A stretch of DNA of 64,000 nucleotides, from contig DASXDU010000004.1 of NCBI GenBank assembly GCA_036490515.1, positions 139,221 through 203,220 of the forward strand, in the 5' to 3' direction. The notes beneath the pieces are model-generated. The model worked only from the letters and a program-made list of their open reading frames with translations. It was not told the DNA's origin and searched no databases. Of the stretch, positions 35,601 to 44,079 are shown in pieces (within the stretch, counting starts at the first letter, position 1; each line of letters opens with the position of its first letter). The DNA is from Palsa-1150 sp036490515. Lineage in GTDB: Bacteria > Myxococcota_A > Polyangia > Polyangiales > Polyangiaceae. The position numbers were made by a program, and so were the translations under genes.

Positions 35601-37803
35601 GATCGAGGTGGAGGCCGACGAAGCCGAGGTCAGCACCCTCACGAAGAAGCTCGCAGGCATCCTCGCGGACAAGCTCGATCGAGGCGACGAGGCTCTCGCG
35701 GCGTTGACGGAGCTCGCCGACATGGGCGACGCGAGCATCCGCACGGCGTACGTCGAGCTGGGCGATCGCCTGGGCTGGCGCGGCATCGTCGCGACGAAGC
35801 TCGTCGAGTGGTGGTTCGAGGCCAAGCAGAGCGCCGAACGCCTCTCGCACCTGCGCGGCGCGTTCGAACGGTTCGCGGAGGTAGGCCGGGAGCAGGACGC
35901 CGTCCGCGTGGCCTGTGAGATCGTCCGGAGCAAGGGAGCCGACAGGGAGCTCGCCGATCGCCTGGAGCAGCTCTCGATCAAGACGAGCGACCTCGACGCG
36001 CTCGCGATCGCGCACGACCTGCTGGCCCGCGACCTTACGGGCGCCGATCGAGCCCGCGAGCTGGTGCGGCAAGCGGAGGCCCGCGTGAAAGCCGGAGCCC
36101 CCCGCATCGAGGCCCTCCAGCACGGCGAGGCAGGGCTCACGAGCGTTCCGTCAGCGGACGCCGAAGAGCTCCTCGTGAAGCTCGCGGCCATCGCCGAGAA
36201 GCCCGGAGAGGTGGTCGATCTCTACGAGCGGCAGATCTCGCGCTGCAAGGCTCCGGCCGATCGCGTGCGCGCCCTCGCGCGGGCGTCGCAGGTCGCGGCC
36301 TCCAAGGGGCAGGTCGAGCGCGCGCGTGGCTTCTTCGAGCTGGCCCTCAGCGGCACCCCCGGCGACGACCCGCTGGCGACCCTCGAGCAGGCGGCCCGCG
36401 AGGGCGACGCCGCGACGGGGGGAGAGCGCCTCCGTCGCGTGCTCTGCGCGTCGATGGCGAACGGCGGTCAGGGCGCCCGCGACGGCGGCAAGACGCGCGG
36501 GGCGCTCATGCGGCGTGCGGCGTCGATGGCGCACCGCGACCTCAACGATCTCGAGCAAGCCTTCACGTGGCTGGGCGACGCGCTCATCGCGCACGTCGAT
36601 CCGCTGACGCTCGACGCGCTCGAGGGGCTGGCCCGCGAGGTCGGCGATCCGAGCCGCGCCGAGTCCACCCTCGCGCGCGCCCTCGGAGAGGTCTTCGACG
36701 GGCCCCTCGTCCGCCAGCTCCTTGCGCGCCGGGCGAAGCTCCGCCGCGAGCAGCTCGACGACAAGGCCGGAGCGGCCGCAGACCTGAAGAAGCTGCACGA
36801 CCTGTCGCCAAACGACCAGGCCGTGATGGACGAGCTCTCGGCGCTCCTCACGGAGCTCGGCGACTACCGCGGCATGGTGCAGCTCTACGAGGACCAGATC
36901 CTCCGCGGGAAGGACATGACGGCGCGCGCGGAGCTCGCGCGCAAGGTCGCCCGGATGTGGGAGGAGCAGCTGACCGACCCACGCGAAGCGGCCGACGCCT
37001 GGCGCCGCGTCCTCCGGATGAAGCAAAACGATCCGGAGGCGACGGCCGGCCTCGAACGGGCCAAGTCGAACATGCTGAAGAAGCCGGAGCCCGGCGCGGA
37101 GCGGGAGGCGTATGCGCCTCCGAAGCTCCAGACGGTTCCGCCGGCGCAGCCTGCGTCGAAGGCTCCGCCCAAGACGGAGCCGCCGAAGAACACGGAGCCG
37201 GCGCCAGCGCCCGCGACGTCGTCGGCTCCTCCGCCCGAGCCCCCGTTCAAGACGGACGCGCTCGCGGCGAGTCTGCGCGCTGCACTCGCACCCGAGCCGG
37301 AGGGAGAGGGCGTCCCCGGCTCGGACCGCGAACCGGCCGAGGAGCGCCCCCCGAGACCCGAAGGCCTCTTCTTCCGGAGCTCGCCCGAGGAGGTCACGGT
37401 GAGCGCGCCCGGGACGCAGCCGGAGATGGCGCGCGCCACCCGCCCTGCCGACGAACAAGACCTCGAGGCGATCGAGCAGACGTTCGCCCCGGGGATCGGC
37501 GCGGACGAGATGCTCCGGACCAACGAGGGAGCCGCGCTCGACTTCCTCGACTCGACGCTTGCACGTCCGCCCAAGCTCTCCGAGCCTCCCCCCCCCTCGC
37601 TGAACGACACGGGAGAGAACCCCGTATCTCCGGTCGAGCACGCGGCATCCGAGAACGGCGAGAGCTTCGAGGAGGAGGTCATCATCGCGGACGACCTCGC
37701 CGAGATGCTCGAGCCCGAGGACGACGGCGCCCCGCCCACCGAGGCGTCGACCGAGGAAGCCAAGAGCAAGCGCTCGATTCCGCCTCCGATCCCTCGCCAC
37801 TGA
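32644..37803 (+). CDS. Giant TPR protein, 1719 residues
   Basis: No signal peptide or membrane segment. From about residue 20 to 1480 it is a series of TPR-like helix pairs (for example AHRAARVLMQAIDRDPTQ, QPKKALENFRRSIDLEPS, GDVDTAIACYERILGDLD, DKAGAAADLKKLHDLSPND), with a Pro-rich interruption at about residues 385-410. The last 200 residues are low-complexity Pro/Ala/Glu/Asp-rich with a conserved-looking helix (LEAIEQTFAPGIGADEML), typical of a flexible interaction tail. It is probably a cytoplasmic scaffold. It shares the overall plan of the 2211-residue protein at 15820-22455 but is encoded alone. Partner unknown. Confidence 0.9.
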   Translation: MDPSQIDALVQRLVANPHDEEALSYAHGAGAADPKSYALLLERVGAETRDPAYASHWLSEAANVWSTTLGDAHRAARVLMQAIDRDPTQRTASDRLAQLYRDKGDVKALVALLERRAKALAPLAPQSAEIRGELAAMHEELGRLWSDSLQQPKKALENFRRSIDLEPSSAYAIFGAREIYKSLGQWDDAIQMYEAELSVERDPQRQLALLRDEATTRRAANDLAGASRALARARQVDEQDAGLQQEYASLIVERLTAGEDVPAQERTLGSELLVGLAEVFDGEHGFAYSSGALDIQPGHDRALQLYAHYAQALERQEDLAARYLAYVDANPNGAMAADARWLLAGSYEGAGQLENAIQVLEPLRGLGDEQAAAKLRELYAAAGQVMPSVPPPAPQPRQQPPRAMGGGAHAAAADGRRQPVAADKLQGVLDAAQMLANKGKRPEAYQKYREVLESDPAHPEALSWVEDYLRTKRDYGSLRDVLLAAVRAPGESMEARKERLREVAGLCEGNLRDTDGAINAWKQLLTIDRGDESARQSLTRMLEKTQRWDDLANLLEQEATAESDLEKKIALEKKLATLQEQKRRDFAAAADAWGRIANLTPEDDRAVATASKMFEKAGAIDRAAMVIAESAGAIQDAPARGTLLERLGELREQLNDPAGAGEAYAEAGEAQKSVKLWEAAERCFVTAERWDRAGQAAEQRAQMTGDAKQQAAHHARSADYFGRADDDVNVVANLERATDLDPTNDEYAQLLSERYTGAQRWSELVQLLVRRGDRLTDRAQRVGTRRQAANLYATQLGDKEAARETWLKVLEDGDDKEALERLIDDAVEREDHTEATTLLRRLGNTAVDRAERARIALREAELLAEGVGDVDTAIACYERILGDLDATCRPALQAIADLQEARDNPAAAADALERELKLVADTTERGQIAGRLARLYETLDDTKNAIRALEIVRKADLEDFDALTRLCDLCEKSELWDKVAELLAQRIEVEADEAEVSTLTKKLAGILADKLDRGDEALAALTELADMGDASIRTAYVELGDRLGWRGIVATKLVEWWFEAKQSAERLSHLRGAFERFAEVGREQDAVRVACEIVRSKGADRELADRLEQLSIKTSDLDALAIAHDLLARDLTGADRARELVRQAEARVKAGAPRIEALQHGEAGLTSVPSADAEELLVKLAAIAEKPGEVVDLYERQISRCKAPADRVRALARASQVAASKGQVERARGFFELALSGTPGDDPLATLEQAAREGDAATGGERLRRVLCASMANGGQGARDGGKTRGALMRRAASMAHRDLNDLEQAFTWLGDALIAHVDPLTLDALEGLAREVGDPSRAESTLARALGEVFDGPLVRQLLARRAKLRREQLDDKAGAAADLKKLHDLSPNDQAVMDELSALLTELGDYRGMVQLYEDQILRGKDMTARAELARKVARMWEEQLTDPREAADAWRRVLRMKQNDPEATAGLERAKSNMLKKPEPGAEREAYAPPKLQTVPPAQPASKAPPKTEPPKNTEPAPAPATSSAPPPEPPFKTDALAASLRAALAPEPEGEGVPGSDREPAEERPPRPEGLFFRSSPEEVTVSAPGTQPEMARATRPADEQDLEAIEQTFAPGIGADEMLRTNEGAALDFLDSTLARPPKLSEPPPPSLNDTGENPVSPVEHAASENGESFEEEVIIADDLAEMLEPEDDGAPPTEASTEEAKSKRSIPPPIPRH

Positions 37804-37861
37804 AGCCGCGTCACGGCGCCACGCCGGGGAGAGGGAAGCGCGTCGGACGGCCGGAGCCGTC

Positions 37862-38743
37862 TCATTCGAACGCGAGGGTCGCTCCCTCGATACGGGCGTC
37901 GCTCCCCAGGACGAAGGCCTCGTTGCGCGCGCCATGGCCGAAGGGGGCGCCGGCGAGGACGGGGATCCCCAGCCCCTCGGTACGCTCCGCCAGCACCTCC
38001 TCGACCGTGCGGCCGTCGACCCCAGGGTTGCACCGGTCGAACCCGCCGAACACGACCCCCGCGGCGCGCGCGAAGTACCCTCCGAGGCGCAGAGACGTCA
38101 GCATGCGATCGACGCGGTACGGGGCTTCGGTCACGTCCTCGAGGGCGAGGATCGCCCCAAGCGGAACGTCGAGCCGCCCCGCGGCGGCCATCGCGTGGAC
38201 GATCGACAGGTTCCCCCCCACGAGGACTCCCCTCCCCTTCCCCCGATGCACGACGCGCAGCCCGTCCCAGGGGCGCTGCGACTCGCAGTGCTCGATGCTG
38301 CCTACCCAGCGAGCCCGCACCGCCGGCGTTGCGTCGCGACCCAGGCCGGTCACGTTCGGGCCGTGCACCGACGCGATCCCGAGGCCCCACGCCTTCGCGT
38401 GGAGGGCCGTCACGTCACTGAACCCGACGACCCACCGCGGCCGCCGCGAGAGCTCCTCCCAGGGGACCGCGTCGAGCAGCCGCATGGCGCCATAACCGCC
38501 GCGGGCACAGACGATCGCCTTCACCTCCGGATCGAGGAGCGCGCTCCGCATCTCCGAGGCGCGTCGCGCGTCGCTTCCCGCGAGGTACCCCTCGCGTGCG
38601 AGGAACCCGGCATGAACCCGGAGGCGGTACCGCAGCCGCAGCCACGCAAGCCCTCGCCAGAGCTCGTCGCGTGGGAACGGACTGGACGGCGCGATGACCG
38701 CCACGACGTCCCCAGCCGCGAGGGGAGGCGGCAGGCGCAGCAT
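37862..38743 (-). CDS. ldcA: LD-carboxypeptidase (S66 family)
   Basis: 293 residues. It cleaves the terminal D-Ala from murein tetrapeptides during peptidoglycan recycling in the cytoplasm. Family landmarks are present: VIAPSSPFPR near the start, CARGGYGAMRLLD, the nucleophile motif VVGFSDVTALH (Ser), LEDVTEAPYRVDRML with the conserved Glu, and GAPFGHGARNEA with the catalytic His. The ATG at 38743 gives the expected family start (LPPPLAAGDVVAVIAP). A TATGCT hexamer ends 6 nt upstream, so its mRNA may be leaderless. It stands divergent from the acyltransferase gene. Confidence 0.93.
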   Translation of the reverse strand: MLRLPPPLAAGDVVAVIAPSSPFPRDELWRGLAWLRLRYRLRVHAGFLAREGYLAGSDARRASEMRSALLDPEVKAIVCARGGYGAMRLLDAVPWEELSRRPRWVVGFSDVTALHAKAWGLGIASVHGPNVTGLGRDATPAVRARWVGSIEHCESQRPWDGLRVVHRGKGRGVLVGGNLSIVHAMAAAGRLDVPLGAILALEDVTEAPYRVDRMLTSLRLGGYFARAAGVVFGGFDRCNPGVDGRTVEEVLAERTEGLGIPVLAGAPFGHGARNEAFVLGSDARIEGATLAFE

Positions 38744-38749
38744 CGCGCG

Positions 38750-38755
38750 AGCATA
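38750..38755 (-). promoter_or_regulatory. Candidate -10 (TATGCT), leaderless context
   Basis: TATGCT on the minus strand, 6 nt from the ATG at 38743. No clear -35. Confidence 0.4.
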
Positions 38756-38760
38756 ACTCG

Positions 38761-38788
38761 TTGAATGCTGCGGCGCGGCGACCATAAT
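38761..38788 (+). promoter_or_regulatory. Candidate promoter of the acyltransferase-SDR pair
   Basis: TTGAAT (38761-38766), 16-bp spacer, CATAAT (38783-38788; 5 of 6 consensus). It overlaps the ATG at 38787, so the downstream in-frame GTG at 38799, 10 nt after the -10, is the better start. Confidence 0.5.
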
Positions 38789-38798
38789 GGGGCCCCCC

Positions 38799-39734
38799 GT
38801 GACCTCGTCCACCTCGCGCTCGCGCGCGATCGCTCTCGTCGACTCCGCAGCCCGCGGCGCGCCCGGTCTGCTCCGCCGCCTCGTAGGGTCGGCCGAGCAA
38901 TCGCTCGACGACGTCCTCGAACGGCTGCTAGGCGAGCGCTTCTCCGATCGCATCGCCCGCGTCCCGATGGCGCTCGGCTCGTCGGGCGTCGACCCGTTCG
39001 GACTCGACCCGCGCTGGGCGAAGTACGCCCTCGCGACGGTGGCGATGCTGCATCGCAAGTATTTCCGGAGCGAGGTCCACGGCATCGAGAACGTCCCCGC
39101 CGGGCGCGTCCTCGTAGTCGCCAACCACTCCGGGCAGGTGCCGCTGGACGGCGCGCTCATCGGAGCAGCCCTCTTCATGGACGCGGAGCCGCCGCGGATC
39201 GTCCGGGCGATGGTCGAGAAGTGGGCCGTGTCGCTCCCGTTCGTGTCGCTCCTCTTCACACGGGTCGGGCAGGTCGTCGGAGTGCCGGAGAACGCGACCC
39301 GCTTGCTGGCGCAGGGGGAGGCGCTCCTCGTATTTCCGGAGGGTGCCCGGGGCATCTCGAAGACGTTCGACCAGCGCTACAGGCTGTCCGAGTTCGGCCT
39401 CGGCTTCATGCGGCTCGCAATCGAAACGGACACGCCCATCGTTCCCGTCGCGGTCATCGGCGCGGAAGAACAGTACGTGTCCATCGCCAACGTCCAGGCA
39501 CTCGCCAAGCTGCTCCGGATGCCGGCGTTTCCCGTCATCCCGCAGCTCCTGTTCCCGGGAGGACAGCTCCCCCTCCCCACGAAGTACCGCCTGTGGTTCG
39601 GTGAGCCCATGCGTTTCGCCGGGGACCCCGACGACGACGACACGGTCATGCAGGAGAAGGTCTGGCTCGTGAAGCAGACCATCCAGTCGATGCTCAACCG
39701 CGGGCTCAAGGAGCGGAAGCACATCTTCTGGTGA
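38799..39734 (+). CDS. Lysophospholipid acyltransferase (PlsC-like)
   Basis: 311 residues from the GTG at 38799 (an ATG at 38787 lies within the likely -10 and would add four residues). It has the PlsC/DAGAT-type motifs VANHSGQVPLDGALIG (catalytic His), LLFTRVGQVVGVPENA, LVFPEGARGISK and TPIVPVAVIGAEEQY. It transfers acyl groups to a lysophospholipid or a related glycerol/sterol-type acceptor at the membrane; the Ser-Gly-Gln spacing after the His is the variant found in the MGAT/DGAT-like subgroup. Its stop lies 3 bp before the SDR gene, so they form an operon. Confidence 0.9.
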   Translation: MTSSTSRSRAIALVDSAARGAPGLLRRLVGSAEQSLDDVLERLLGERFSDRIARVPMALGSSGVDPFGLDPRWAKYALATVAMLHRKYFRSEVHGIENVPAGRVLVVANHSGQVPLDGALIGAALFMDAEPPRIVRAMVEKWAVSLPFVSLLFTRVGQVVGVPENATRLLAQGEALLVFPEGARGISKTFDQRYRLSEFGLGFMRLAIETDTPIVPVAVIGAEEQYVSIANVQALAKLLRMPAFPVIPQLLFPGGQLPLPTKYRLWFGEPMRFAGDPDDDDTVMQEKVWLVKQTIQSMLNRGLKERKHIFW

Positions 39735-39737
39735 TCA

Positions 39738-40736
39738 ATGACCGAAGGCTCGATCCCGTCCCAGGCGCCCCCCTCGCCGCGTCCCCGCGTCACCAACGGC
39801 GGCGCGAAGGCGGGCGGCGCAGTGCTCGTCACCGGCATCTGCGGCCGGCTCGGCAAGCATCTCGCGCGCGTCCTCCACCGCGAGCGACGCGTCGTGGGCG
39901 TCGATCGGCGGCAGTTCTCGGACAAGCCGAAGGACGTCGAGCACGCGCAGGTCGATCTCCGCCGGAAGAAGCTGAAGGACGTCTTCCGCGCGGGTGACAT
40001 CGAGGCTGTGGTTCACCTCGGCGTCATGCACGACCCGCGCGCCTCCGCCGCGGATCATCACTCGTGGAACGTCGCCGGCTTCACGAAGCTCCTCGAGTAC
40101 GTCGGGCAGTTCCAGGTGCCCAAGCTCGTGGTCCTCTCGAGCGCGAACGTCTACGGCCCTCAGCCGAGCAATCCGCAGTTCCTCGCGGAGGAAGCCCCGC
40201 TCCTCGGCGGCCAGAACTTCAGCGACATCCGGGATCTCGTCGAGGTCGACATGCTCGCTCAGAGCTTCTTCTGGAAGCTCCCGGAGACCGAGACTGTCAT
40301 CCTGCGGCCGGTGCACATCCTCGGCGCGGTCCACAACGCGCCGTCGAACTTCCTGCGCCTCAATCCAGTCCTGACCGTCATGGGGTTCGACCCCATGGCG
40401 CAGGTCATCCAGCAGGCCGACGTGGTGCGCGCGATCGAGCTCGCGCTCCGCCCCGGCATCCGCGGCATCTTCAACCTCGCCGGGCCCGAGCCTGTGCCGC
40501 TCTCGCGCCTCGTGAAGATCCTCGGACGCCAGCGGATCAGCGTGCCGTATTCGCTGGCGCGCATCGCCCTTCGCCGGCTCTGGGCGCTGCGCCTCACGAC
40601 GTTCCCGCCGCCGGAGCTCGACCACATTCGTTACGTCTGCATGGTGGACGACCGGCGCGCGCGGCAGGTCCTCGGCTTCACGCCGCGGGCGTCCCTCGAC
40701 GAGACCGTCCTTTCCGTCGACGACGGCCGCTGGTGA
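39738..40736 (+). CDS. NAD-dependent epimerase/SDR-like protein lacking YxxxK
   Basis: 332 residues. It has an extended-SDR Rossmann fold: the dinucleotide motif VLVTGICGRLGKHLARVL, GDIEAVVHLGVMHDP, the serine strand VVLSSANVYGPQ, and the substrate-side stretches IFNLAGPEPVPLSRLVKIL and ARQVLGFTPRASLDETV. The catalytic YxxxK normally following the Ser strand is not seen; the corresponding region reads FSDIRDLVEVDML. It may be a non-catalytic NAD(P)-binding member or use other residues. It is encoded with the acyltransferase, which suggests a lipid or sterol-like substrate (inference). Confidence 0.85.
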   Translation: MTEGSIPSQAPPSPRPRVTNGGAKAGGAVLVTGICGRLGKHLARVLHRERRVVGVDRRQFSDKPKDVEHAQVDLRRKKLKDVFRAGDIEAVVHLGVMHDPRASAADHHSWNVAGFTKLLEYVGQFQVPKLVVLSSANVYGPQPSNPQFLAEEAPLLGGQNFSDIRDLVEVDMLAQSFFWKLPETETVILRPVHILGAVHNAPSNFLRLNPVLTVMGFDPMAQVIQQADVVRAIELALRPGIRGIFNLAGPEPVPLSRLVKILGRQRISVPYSLARIALRRLWALRLTTFPPPELDHIRYVCMVDDRRARQVLGFTPRASLDETVLSVDDGRW

Positions 40737-40759
40737 CCGCAGGCTCGTGACGGCTCGCT

Positions 40760-42364
40760 TCAGCGCGGCGCGCGCGCGAGCCGCACCGACAGCGGCGAGG
40801 CACCCACCTTCACCAGCTTTCGCTCCAGCTTGTAGTCCGCCTTGAGGAACGTGAGCAGGTGCTCGACCGTCGGGTCCGCCTGGTCGCCCGCGTACACGAT
40901 GTCGCACGGCGTCGCCTCGCAGACCGTCTCGCCGTCCTCCTTCACCCGCGCTCCTGCGGGCTCCGTCGTCACGTGGAGCGTCGCCGTGACCTTGGGGACG
41001 GGCGGCGCGGGAGGCGCCGCGGGGATGGGCAGCGCCGACGCGATCATCGAGGGCGGAGGCGCGCCCGCGGTGGCCGGAGCGTCTTCGGGGCGGGTGAGCA
41101 GCGCAGCGGTCAGCCCGATGCCCACCACGGCGGCCACACCGAGCACGAAGATCAGCGTGCCCCGCCTTTGCGGTTGCGGCCCCGTGTCGACGGGGGGCGC
41201 GAACAGCGGCGACTGCGTGTGCCGGCCGGAGTCGGACGCCGACCCCACGAACCCCGGGCGCAGCTTGAGGGCCGCCACGAGCTCCTCCATCGAGGCGTAC
41301 CGGTCGTCGGGGTTCTTCGCGAGGCACTTCATCACGACGGCTTCGAGCCCAGGCGGAAGCACCACGGTCGGCGCGGAAGCTCCGAGCGGAGGCGGCGGGT
41401 CGGAAACCTGCGCCATCATCGTGGCGAGCTCCGTCGCCTTGTCGAACGGGGGCTTGCCCGCGAGCATCGCGTAGAGCATGGCCCCGAGCGAGTAGATGTC
41501 CGTGCGGCCGTCGACTGCTTTCCCCTGAACCTGCTCCGGCGCCATGTACCGGGGCGAGCCCATGATCTGTCCGATCTGCGTGTGCTGGTCCTGAGCGTCC
41601 GAGGGCGAGGTCTCCTTGACCAGGCCGAAGTCGAGCACCTTCACGAAGTCATCGTCGTCGTCCTGCTTCACGAGGAAGACGTTCCCCGGCTTCATGTCGC
41701 GATGGACCACGCCGAGGGCGTGGGCCTCGCGCAGGGCGCGGGAGACCTGCATGGCGATGTGGATCGCGCGCTCGGGCGGGAGGGGCCCCACCTTCTTCAG
41801 CTCCTCGGACAGCGACCTTCCTTCGAGGTACTCCATCGCGATGAAGCAGCCGCCGTCCGCCATCTCGCCGTAGTCGAAGATGGTCACCACGTTCTGGTGC
41901 GTCAGCTTCGCGGCGGTGCTCGCCTCGAGGAGGAAGCGCCGCGCGAACTCCGCGGCGTCCTGCCCCCCTCCGAGGCGCGGATCGAGGATCTTCACCGCGC
42001 ACGGGCGCTTCATCCCGACCTGCTCCCCGAAGTAGACCTTGCCCATCCCACCGCGGGCGAGGGGGCGCACGATCCGTACGCGGTCGAGGAGGACCGTGCC
42101 GAGAAGAGGGTCGTCGTCGTCGCCGAAGGCCCTGCCGGCGGCCGGCGCAGGGGGGGGCGTCGAGCTCACGCGAGACGAGAAGCTCGCCGACGGCGAGCGT
42201 GGCGAGACCGACCGCCCGGCGGCCACCGTACGCACCGACGACGCATGCGGCGGTTTCGACGCTGAGCCTCCCTCGCCGGGGCCCGACGTGGCACCCTGAT
42301 CCCCCGGCGGAGGACCGTCACCCGGCGTCCCGGTCGCCGCCTTCTTGGAAGGTTCCTCCGGCAT
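40760..42364 (-). CDS. Ser/Thr protein kinase with C-terminal PEGA-like domain (kinase 2)
   Basis: 534 residues. After a Pro/Ser/Gly-rich head (about 85 residues) the PknB kinase domain is complete: LARGGMGKVYFGE, CAVKILDPRL, HRDMKPGNVFLV, DFGLVK, GSPRYMAPEQ, TDIYSLGAMLYAML. One transmembrane helix (TLIFVLGVAAVVGIGLTAALL) follows, then a Pro-rich segment and a PEGA-like extracytoplasmic module (TLHVTTEPAGARVKEDGETV). The ATG at 42364 is chosen; earlier codons have no protein-like bias. TACGCT ends 11 nt before it. An active inner-membrane kinase is inferred. Confidence 0.93.
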   Translation of the reverse strand: MPEEPSKKAATGTPGDGPPPGDQGATSGPGEGGSASKPPHASSVRTVAAGRSVSPRSPSASFSSRVSSTPPPAPAAGRAFGDDDDPLLGTVLLDRVRIVRPLARGGMGKVYFGEQVGMKRPCAVKILDPRLGGGQDAAEFARRFLLEASTAAKLTHQNVVTIFDYGEMADGGCFIAMEYLEGRSLSEELKKVGPLPPERAIHIAMQVSRALREAHALGVVHRDMKPGNVFLVKQDDDDDFVKVLDFGLVKETSPSDAQDQHTQIGQIMGSPRYMAPEQVQGKAVDGRTDIYSLGAMLYAMLAGKPPFDKATELATMMAQVSDPPPPLGASAPTVVLPPGLEAVVMKCLAKNPDDRYASMEELVAALKLRPGFVGSASDSGRHTQSPLFAPPVDTGPQPQRRGTLIFVLGVAAVVGIGLTAALLTRPEDAPATAGAPPPSMIASALPIPAAPPAPPVPKVTATLHVTTEPAGARVKEDGETVCEATPCDIVYAGDQADPTVEHLLTFLKADYKLERKLVKVGASPLSVRLARAPR

Positions 42365-42375
42365 ACTCGCCCCCC

Positions 42376-42381
42376 AGCGTA
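42376..42381 (-). promoter_or_regulatory. Candidate -10 (TACGCT) for kinase 2
   Basis: TACGCT on the minus strand, 11 nt from the ATG at 42364. Short-leader context. Confidence 0.35.
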
Positions 42382-42526
42382 GCCTCGAATGCACGCACGA
42401 GGGAACGCTGCCGAAACGGACGAGGTGACCCCTGCCCGGCGCGCTCGCAGCCTCGGTCGGTCCTGGCCCTCTTCCTCCCGCGTCGACCACGCAGCAGGCA
42501 CGCGTCGGTCATGCACCTGCCACCGG

Positions 42527-42778
42527 TCAACCGCGCGAGGTCACCTCGAAATCGCCCCCACCGCACTGCTGGCAGCCTCCCGCGTGACGGAGGCGAATGC
42601 GGGTCGCGTCACCGGGCACGGCGTCGAAGCGAGCACCGAGCCCGAGCCATCGTCGCCACGGGTGGGCGGTCGTGCCGCACGCGGTGCATTGGGCGTGAAG
42701 CATCGGATCGGCCGCCGATCCCGGGTTGAAACGCCTGCGGAGCCCTTCGATGACCGTCGGTCGGGTTGTCGCGTCCAT
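42527..42778 (-). CDS. Small zinc-ribbon protein of unknown function
   Basis: 83 residues. Two CxxC knuckles (AQCTACGTT and GGCQQCGGGDFE) about 38 residues apart suggest a treble-clef or zinc ribbon. The N-terminal part is basic (TVIEGLRRRFNPG) and could bind nucleic acid. No family recognised. The gene lies immediately downstream of tRNA-Val on the same strand (62 bp), so it might be read with the tRNA transcript. No signal peptide. Size and composition support a real small gene, but it is not proven. Confidence 0.5.
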   Translation of the reverse strand: MDATTRPTVIEGLRRRFNPGSAADPMLHAQCTACGTTAHPWRRWLGLGARFDAVPGDATRIRLRHAGGCQQCGGGDFEVTSRG

Positions 42779-42840
42779 CGAAACGATCGAACGGCCCGAC
42801 CGCGCGCCCGGGTAAGCGGGCCCGTGTGGATTTTTCGGTC

Positions 42841-42915
42841 TGGTGGGCGGGACAGGTATCGAACCTGCGACATCCGGCTTGTAAAGCCAGCGCTCTGCCA
42901 CTGAGCTACCCGCCC
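42841..42915 (-). tRNA. tRNA-Val (anticodon UAC)
   Basis: Cloverleaf of 75 nt including an encoded CCA: acceptor GGGCGGG/CCCGCCC, D-stem GCTC/GAGC, anticodon stem CTGGC/GCCGG with loop TTTACAA (anticodon UAC at positions 34-36), T-arm with TTCGATA, discriminator A. Reads GUA and probably the other GUN codons by wobble. Confidence 0.97.
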
Positions 42916-42930
42916 GGCGAGAGAGGCCCG

Positions 42931-42936
42931 AGCATA
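42931..42936 (-). promoter_or_regulatory. Candidate -10 (TATGCT) for tRNA-Val
   Basis: TATGCT on the minus strand, 15 nt before the tRNA 5' end. No clear -35. Confidence 0.35.
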
Positions 42937-42987
42937 TCCTCGACCGTGGCACGACGCATGCTCGACGTCGCGTGCGAGGTGAAGTCG

Positions 42988-44079
42988 ATGAAACGCATCG
43001 TGTCGGGCGCATGTACGGCGGCGGCGCTCCTGCTGATGATGGGCTGCTCGAGCTCGACCAAGCAGGCGCGAGGACCCGAGAGCGCTCCCGGCTCCTTCGT
43101 CGGCGGCTCCTTCGTCGGCGCGACGGCGACCCACGGCGCCGCCGAGCGCATCGTCGTGGGCGCGGGCGCGTGCTGGCTCGGCGGCCTCTGGTCCGACGCG
43201 CTCGGCGAGACGACGCAGGGTTCCCCGAGCTCGCGCCGCGCGGCGATCGCACGAAGCACGGTCGACCGCTGCCACGCGCTCCTCACCACCGTATACGGAC
43301 GCTCCGACGAGACCGAGTACCGCCAGCTCCGTGCCCTCGACCCGCGCCTGGTCGACGCGATCGGCGTGCGTGTCAACGCCGTCGCCCAGAGCGACGCGAC
43401 CGACCGCCCGCGCGCCGACGCGCTGGTCGCCCTCCTCGGTGCCGTCGCCGAGGCGGGACGCGAGAACTTCCACGCGCGCAAGGCCGCCGACGCGGTCAAG
43501 AACGCGGAGGAGGGCACGAGCAGCGCCGCCGAGCGCACGGACGACAAGACCGACGCAGGCCGCGCGCTCCAGCAGACCGACGCGCTCGATCGTCTGCTTC
43601 GCTTGAACGTCGGGTCTCTCACGCCGGACGCGCGCGCGTTCGGGCTCCTCTTCGCGCTCGATCGCCTCGAGATCGCGCGGAGACTCCCCAAGCACCTGAA
43701 GGTCGACGCGGTCGGGGCGCCCTTCGCATGCATCTTCGGCGTCCAGCCGCCCGCGGTCTCCCCCGACGCCACGCAACCCATTCCCACGGGGACGTGGCCC
43801 GACTACCTCGAGTTCGTCGCCTGGGCCGACGGACACCCCGTGCCGGTCGCGGCGGTCGAGCCGATCGATCGCGAGTCGCTCGCGTGGGTCGGGGTCCTCT
43901 CCGGCTTCTCCGACCGCCTCCGTGCCGTGGCGCCCCAGGTCTCGCCCGCCACGTTCTTGCCGCTGGCCATGGTGCGCGTGGCGGCGAGGCTCGAGGAGGA
44001 GGACCGCAACGTCGTGGCCGTTTTCGAGGCCCAGCACCCGCAGCAACCGACGGGCGTGGCGGAACCGCAGGGGCGTTGA
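42988..44079 (+). CDS. Lipoprotein of unknown function
   Basis: 363 residues. The ATG at 42988 has GAGGTG six bases upstream and opens a lipoprotein signal peptide, MKRIVSGACTAAALLLMMGC (Cys 20). The mature chain is Ala-rich and mostly helical (RQLRALDPRLVDAIGVRVNAVAQ, RADALVALLGAVAEAGRENF, RALQQTDALDRLLRLNVGSL), with a later region PIPTGTWPDYLEFVAWADGH. No named domain is recognised. A similar helical lipoprotein plan occurs in many Polyangia. Location: outer or inner membrane, periplasmic side, by inference. Confidence 0.85.
   Translation: MKRIVSGACTAAALLLMMGCSSSTKQARGPESAPGSFVGGSFVGATATHGAAERIVVGAGACWLGGLWSDALGETTQGSPSSRRAAIARSTVDRCHALLTTVYGRSDETEYRQLRALDPRLVDAIGVRVNAVAQSDATDRPRADALVALLGAVAEAGRENFHARKAADAVKNAEEGTSSAAERTDDKTDAGRALQQTDALDRLLRLNVGSLTPDARAFGLLFALDRLEIARRLPKHLKVDAVGAPFACIFGVQPPAVSPDATQPIPTGTWPDYLEFVAWADGHPVPVAAVEPIDRESLAWVGVLSGFSDRLRAVAPQVSPATFLPLAMVRVAARLEEEDRNVVAVFEAQHPQQPTGVAEPQGR

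Noticed and set aside
42766..42990. Plus-strand ORF covering tRNA-Val (reads GQVSNLRHPACKASALPLSY)
   Set aside because: A well-known spurious translation of a tRNA gene on the opposite strand.
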